Below are positions 6,610 to 9,242 of a stretch of 9,242 bases of DNA, piece by piece. Under the pieces are notes generated by a model. The model did no database searches. It saw nothing but the letters and a program-made list of their open reading frames with translations, and was not told the origin of the DNA. Every line of letters begins with the position of its first letter. Within the stretch, counting starts at the first letter, position 1. Location of the stretch: positions 1-9,242 of the forward strand of contig CAADUC010000044.1 of the NCBI GenBank assembly GCA_900752115.1. Reading direction: 5' to 3'. The stretch is from Clostridia bacterium. Its GTDB lineage: Bacteria; Bacillota; Clostridia; Oscillospirales; Acutalibacteraceae. The position numbers and the translations under genes were made by a program.

Positions 6610-7884
6610 ATGATCACATATCCAACTTTTCATATTGACCAATCCATTCATGAGGCGGCGGAGCGGGCGATGGTGCGCATTGCGCCTGTGCTTGCCGGAA
6701 TTGATGAGACAACGGACTATAATCAGCAAAAAATGATGGCAGCTTTTGCTGCTGCCCGCGTGAGCGAGAGCCATTTTGCCGCTTCCACAGGCTACGGCTA
6801 CGGAGACCGCGGCCGCGAGGCTCTCGATCAGGTTTACGCTTTCGCACTCGGTGCGGAGGACGCTCTTGTTCGCCACAACTTTGTGTGCGGAACGCATGCT
6901 CTTACGGTTGCTCTGTTCGGTGTGCTGCGTCCGGGTGATACGATGCTGAGTGTAACGGGTGTACCGTATGATACTCTGCAGGGGGTTATCGGCCTTACAG
7001 GCGACGGAAACGGTTCTCTGCGTGAGTTCGGTATCCGCTACGAGCAGGTGGAGCTTACACCGGACGGCAAGCCGGACTACGATGAGATTGCCCGACGTGT
7101 CAAGCCTGGATTGAAAATGGCGTATATCCAGCGTTCCCGCGGTTACAGCCTGCGTCCGTCTCTTTTTGTTGAGGAGATCGGAAAAATTGCTGCTGTTGTC
7201 AAAGAACAAGCGCCGGATTGTATTGTTATGGTGGACAACTGCTATGGTGAGTTTGTCCAGCGGGAGGAACCGTTGGCTTACGGCGCGGATCTGATGGCCG
7301 GTTCTCTGATTAAGAATCCGGGCGGAGGCGTTGCTCCGACGGGAGGCTATATCGCCGGCCGGAAGGATCTGGTGGAAAGCTGCGCCTACCGTCTCACAAC
7401 TCCGGGAACGGGCCGTGAGGTCGGGGCGACGCTTGGTACGAACCGTGAACTCTTTATGGGCGCTTTCCATGCACCGCACGTCACAGGTGAAGCGCTCAAA
7501 ACGGCGGCTTTTACGGCGGCGCTGTTCAGTGAGTTTGGCTACGACGTCACCCCTCGCCCCGATGAGCCGCGCGCTGACATCATTCAAACGGTCATGCTGC
7601 GCCGGGAGGAGGCTCTGGTTGCGTTCTGCCGCGGTGTCCAGAGAGGCGCGCCGGTGGACGCCTTCGTTACGCCGGAGCCGTGGGATATGCCTGGCTACGA
7701 TTCCAAGGTTATCATGGCGGCGGGAGCCTTTACGCTCGGAGCCTCGATTGAGCTCTCTGCTGACGCTCCGCTTCGCGAGCCTTACGCGGCATGGATGCAG
7801 GGAGGCCTTAACTTCCACAGCGGCCGCCTCGGCGCAATGCTTGCGGCTCAATCGATGCTTGATGAGGGCTTGCTTGGAAAATAA
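6610..7884 (+). CDS. Methionine gamma-lyase family (aluminium-resistance type) PLP protein
   Basis: A 424-residue fold-type I PLP enzyme of the family often annotated as aluminium resistance protein or Met_gamma_lyase (B. subtilis YnbB type), at the expected length. Landmarks: STGYGYGDRGREALD (about 59-73), RHNFVCGTHAL (88-98), the cofactor Asp in VDNCYGEF (Asp209), the Schiff-base lysine in GSLIKNPGGG (Lys235), and APTGGYIAGR and YRLTTPGTGREVG, typical of the group. Members are thought to cleave C-S bonds of sulfur amino acids, but the physiological role is poorly known and the link to aluminium comes from an old phenotype-based name. The start has AGGAG about 12 nt upstream, slightly far. 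No terminator lies between its stop and the strong promoter that begins 4 nt later, so readthrough into the next unit is likely. Confidence 0.92.
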   Translation: MITYPTFHIDQSIHEAAERAMVRIAPVLAGIDETTDYNQQKMMAAFAAARVSESHFAASTGYGYGDRGREALDQVYAFALGAEDALVRHNFVCGTHALTVALFGVLRPGDTMLSVTGVPYDTLQGVIGLTGDGNGSLREFGIRYEQVELTPDGKPDYDEIARRVKPGLKMAYIQRSRGYSLRPSLFVEEIGKIAAVVKEQAPDCIVMVDNCYGEFVQREEPLAYGADLMAGSLIKNPGGGVAPTGGYIAGRKDLVESCAYRLTTPGTGREVGATLGTNRELFMGAFHAPHVTGEALKTAAFTAALFSEFGYDVTPRPDEPRADIIQTVMLRREEALVAFCRGVQRGAPVDAFVTPEPWDMPGYDSKVIMAAGAFTLGASIELSADAPLREPYAAWMQGGLNFHSGRLGAMLAAQSMLDEGLLGK

Positions 7885-7887
7885 GCA

Positions 7888-7916
7888 TTGCATTTTGTCC
7901 CGTAGTTTTTTATAAT
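7888..7916 (+). promoter_or_regulatory. Strong promoter upstream of the tRNA-Leu half and cassette
   Basis: TTGCAT (7888-7893) and a perfect TATAAT (7911-7916) are separated by 17 bp. It begins 4 nt after the lyase stop. Transcription would start near 7923, 39 nt before the first base of the tRNA-Leu half at 7962. That geometry fits an original tRNA promoter. It now drives a transcript carrying the tRNA half, the zinc-finger gene and, further on, the intact tRNA-Leu, which has no visible promoter of its own. Confidence 0.8.
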
Positions 7917-7932
7917 AAAATCATCTTGTTTT

Positions 7933-7956
7933 CAGGGTGCGCCTCAACGCGCCCTG
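7933..7956 (+). other. Leader hairpin between promoter and tRNA-Leu half
   Basis: CAGGGTGCG (7933-7941) pairs with CGCGCCCTG (7948-7956) over 9 bp including one G-T pair, with a 6-nt loop. It lies inside the leader made from the 7888-7916 promoter and ends 5 nt before the tRNA half. The tail is TTCAT, too poor in Ts for a confident terminator. It may be an inefficient terminator or a 5' structure of the tRNA precursor. A similar hairpin (8763-8787) precedes the intact tRNA copy. Confidence 0.45.
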
Positions 7957-7961
7957 TTCAT

Positions 7962-8000
7962 GCGGGTATGGCGGAATTGGCAGACGTGCTGGATTTAGGT
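7962..8000 (+). pseudogene. Truncated tRNA-Leu gene: 5' half only
   Basis: These 39 nt equal the first 39 nt of the intact tRNA-Leu(UAG) at 8795-8833 except for one base (T at 7987 instead of C at 8820). The piece holds the 5' acceptor strand, the D arm, the 5' strand of the anticodon stem and the whole anticodon loop TTTAGGT with anticodon TAG, and stops at the loop's last base. The single change turns a D-stem G-C pair into a G-U pair, so the D arm can still fold. The 3' acceptor strand, variable arm and T arm are absent, so no functional tRNA can be made. It sits at the 5' end of the mRNA for the zinc-finger gene. Confidence 0.9.
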
Positions 8001-8030
8001 GCTGTCACCTCAGTGAAGAAAGTGCAGGTG
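7997..8030 (+). promoter_or_regulatory. Possible two-state ribosome-binding-site switch
   Basis: CACCT (8006-8010) can pair with AGGTG at 7997-8001, which lies mostly within the tRNA anticodon loop, forming a 5-bp stem with a CTGT loop. It can alternatively pair with AGGTG at 8026-8030, the ribosome binding site of the gene starting at 8035. The two pairings exclude each other: the first frees the binding site, the second hides it. Both stems are short, so the idea needs folding and mutational evidence. Confidence 0.4.
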
Positions 8031-8034
8031 TGAT

Positions 8035-8697
8035 ATGGAACGTCAAATGACAAAAGGGCATTGCTATCTCTGTGGCGCAATCGTTGCAAAATCGGGTTTT
8101 TTGAAGCATTTTTCCTCCAGACATTCTGGCGGGGAGGAGGCGGAGAACCAGAAATGTGTGCTCCTCAAGGTGGAGGACGCCGAGGATAAGGTGTATTGGC
8201 TGTACCTCGATATGCCGTTGACTTCCACGCTCAAAACGCTGGATACTTTTTTGCGAGAGATCTGGCTTGAGTGCTGTGGGCATATGAGCGCATTTTATCA
8301 ACGCGGCGGGGTGGAGATAGGGAAGAGTACAAAGCTCGAGAGCATTCCGACCGGTTCCGTTCTCTTCTACGAGTATGATTTCGGCAGTACGACAGAGCTT
8401 CGGATTACGTTTCTGCATCCTGTGTCCCGTCCCAAACAGCGCAAGGCTGTCCGTTTGCTGGCTCGGAATCTGCCTTTGCCTTTCGAGTGCGGACAGTGCG
8501 GCGAGGCGGCGGATTACATCTGCTGTGAATGTGACGCGATGGAGGAGTACCCATTTTTCTGCGAGAAATGTCTGGCATCCCACGAGCACGAAGGATGCGC
8601 CCTGCCCGTGGTCAATTCCCCAAGAATGGGCGTATGCGCGTACTGCGGGGAATACGATGGATACGAGTATTCGGACAGTGCCGAAAAAGAAGGGTGA
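8035..8697 (+). CDS. Zinc-finger / pRiA4b ORF-3-like protein, cassette gene
   Basis: A 220-residue protein in three parts. Residues 10-30 form a small C2H2-type finger (Cys10, Cys13, His25, His30). Residues about 50-130 resemble the plasmid pRiA4b ORF-3 family, with KVYWLYLDMPLTSTLKTLDTF, WLECCGHMSAF and the typical SVLFYEYDFGSTTEL block (108-121). Residues 152-188 carry a B-box-like cysteine-histidine array (CGQC, CCEC, CEKC, HEH), then CAYCG (201-205). The biochemical role of the pRiA4b family is not established. The start at 8035 has AGGTG 4 nt upstream; an ATG at 8047 is an alternative that keeps all zinc ligands. It is the only gene in the segment bounded by tRNA-Leu half repeats and is transcribed from the promoter at 7888-7916. 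There are no membrane segments or signal peptide, so it is likely cytoplasmic. Confidence 0.85.
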   Translation: MERQMTKGHCYLCGAIVAKSGFLKHFSSRHSGGEEAENQKCVLLKVEDAEDKVYWLYLDMPLTSTLKTLDTFLREIWLECCGHMSAFYQRGGVEIGKSTKLESIPTGSVLFYEYDFGSTTELRITFLHPVSRPKQRKAVRLLARNLPLPFECGQCGEAADYICCECDAMEEYPFFCEKCLASHEHEGCALPVVNSPRMGVCAYCGEYDGYEYSDSAEKEG

Positions 8698-8762
8698 CAG
8701 AGCAGTGCAAGCAGGATGTGCTGTCTGCATCTATCCTTCTCAAGCAAAAACGAGATATCAAA

Positions 8763-8787
8763 AGCGACAGGAAAAACTCCTGTCGCT
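8763..8787. terminator. Perfect 10-bp hairpin between the cassette gene and tRNA-Leu
   Basis: AGCGACAGGA (8763-8772) pairs with TCCTGTCGCT (8778-8787) around AAAAC. On the plus strand the tail is CATATAAG, so termination before the tRNA should be weak. On the minus strand it is followed by TTTGAT, a slightly better tail. It lies 7 nt before the tRNA-Leu 5' end and may instead help processing of the tRNA precursor or protect the 3' end of the mRNA once the tRNA is cut away. Confidence 0.4.
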
Positions 8788-8794
8788 CATATAA

Positions 8795-8876
<82 letters not shown>

Positions 8877-8877
<1 letters not shown>

Positions 8878-9040
8878 AAAGGGGCTGTTGCAGAATGAAA
8901 ACGCAATAGCAGTCTGCACAAGATTAGAAACAGACAATGAAAATCGGTCCCCGGGAGAAGCGGTTCAGTTCACTGCTTTTCTCGGGGATCGATTTTTATG
9001 CATAATTTTTTGTGAGGCTATTTGGCAACAGTCCCTTTTT
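8877..9040 (+). mobile_element. MITE-like non-coding element with imperfect terminal inverted repeats
   Basis: The left end AAAAGGGGCTGTTGCAGAAT (8877-8896) and the reverse complement of the right end, AAAAGGGACTGTTGCCAAAT (about 9020-9039), agree at 17 of 20 positions. The interior has no credible gene. The core CTGTTGC(A)AA resembles ends of some insertion sequences (IS6-like and others), so this may be a remnant or a non-autonomous derivative; the family is unsure. I see no clear target duplication. The left end directly touches the CCA of tRNA-Leu. The interior carries smaller stems (GCTGTTGC / GCAATAGC at 8884-8891 with 8903-8910; GTCTG / CAGAC at 8912-8916 with 8931-8935) and a very long terminator hairpin. 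Confidence 0.55.
8937..8999 (+). terminator. Long terminator-like hairpin downstream of tRNA-Leu
   Basis: Bases 8937-8964 pair continuously with 8972-8999 over 28 bp around a 7-nt loop (TCAGTTC), with a GC-rich middle (CCCCGG / TCGGGG) and TTTTT at 8993-8997. All non-Watson-Crick positions (8939, 8947, 8954, 8957, 8962) are G on the left and T on the right. They are therefore G-U pairs in plus-strand RNA but C-A mismatches in minus-strand RNA. This strand asymmetry suggests selection on a plus-strand transcript, most simply termination of the tRNA-Leu transcript. Confidence 0.75.
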
Positions 9041-9061
9041 AATGCAGTAAATCCTGTGGAC

Positions 9062-9098
9062 TCTGATTCTTTTTATTTTTTGCCCCTCTAAAATCAGA
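9062..9098. other. Inverted repeat around a T-rich tract
   Basis: TCTGATT (9062-9068) and AATCAGA (9092-9098) form a 7-bp inverted repeat around a 23-nt T-rich interior. It lies between the MITE-like element and the possible hydrolase remnant. The loop is long and a role as terminator is doubtful. I see no gene in 9041-9138. Confidence 0.25.
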
Positions 9099-9138
9099 AA
9101 GTTTGTAATATCTATGACTGCTGCGGTGTTCCGGAAAA

Positions 9139-9242
9139 ATGAAAAGGGTGTCCGCGAATTTTGAGGAAACAGACGGTTTGCCTGTCAAGCCTGATCCGGC
9201 GGGCATCTTCGGCTGTTTCTTTATGGGGGAAAAACGATTGGA
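9139..9242 (+). pseudogene. Possible HAD-family hydrolase remnant (continues past the right edge)
   Basis: The frame from the ATG at 9139 is open to the window end and encodes 34 residues including NFEETDGLPVKPDPAGIF. The GLPVKPDPAG segment resembles the conserved motif III lysine region of HAD-superfamily phosphatases of the phosphoglycolate phosphatase type, which normally lies well inside the protein. An in-frame stop at 9115-9117 and no upstream catalytic DxD motif suggest that only an internal piece remains. No ribosome binding site is evident. It may be a decayed gene next to the mobile element, or a chance match; the reverse strand is also open here. Confidence 0.3.

Noticed and set aside
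6358..7893. Minus-strand open frame of 511 codons opposite the GNAT and lyase genes
   Set aside because: It spans two well-supported genes on the other strand, its translation is rich in Arg, Ser and His as expected of a shadow, and it has no domain or ribosome binding site.
9223..9242. Start of a new gene at the ATG at 9223
   Set aside because: There is no ribosome binding site upstream and the same frame already reads through from 9139, so it is not a separate start.

Overview
The window looks like chromosomal DNA from a GC-rich, low-oxygen Firmicute, possibly Negativicutes or Clostridia. This rests on a ferredoxin-dependent indolepyruvate oxidoreductase next to a phenylacetate-CoA ligase, strong GGAGG-type ribosome binding sites, sharp sigma-70-type promoters with 17-bp spacers, a MurD of the variant type I associate with Firmicutes, and a methionine gamma-lyase-like (aluminium-resistance family) protein. 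The exact genus cannot be fixed from the sequence alone.

Layout. Positions 1-1716 are a leftward operon: paaK (1716-412), then the 5' part of iorA (380 to beyond the left edge). Together they would turn aromatic 2-oxo acids or aryl acetates into aryl-acetyl-CoA. A 396-bp divergent intergenic region (1717-2112) carries a paaK promoter, a 16-bp palindrome just upstream of it, several inverted repeats, and a strong murD promoter whose leader contains two GC-rich hairpins. The rightward block is murD (2113-3519), two tandem M42-family peptidase genes (3555-4550 and 4547-5572, overlapping by 4 bp), a 251-bp hairpin-rich spacer, a GNAT acetyltransferase (5824-6564) and a PLP-dependent methionine gamma-lyase-family protein (6610-7884). 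The second M42 protein has lost most metal ligands and the catalytic base, so it is probably a pseudoenzyme partner of the first.

The right end (7885-9242) is the most unusual part. A strong promoter (7888-7916) begins right after the lyase stop. It reads a hairpin and then a 39-nt 5' half of a tRNA-Leu gene, cut exactly at the 3' end of the anticodon loop. The half is followed by a zinc-finger / pRiA4b ORF-3-like gene (8035-8697) and then an intact tRNA-Leu(UAG) at 8795-8877. The 39-nt half repeats the start of the intact tRNA with one difference, so a 794-bp cassette appears to sit between two copies of the tRNA 5' half. The intact tRNA has no visible promoter of its own and would depend on the one upstream of the cassette. 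The junction of the tRNA half with the cassette can form two mutually exclusive stems, one of which hides the ribosome binding site of the zinc-finger gene. Directly after the tRNA CCA lies a roughly 164-bp non-coding MITE-like element with imperfect terminal inverted repeats and a very long terminator-like hairpin. The last 100 bases hold a possible remnant of a HAD-family hydrolase.
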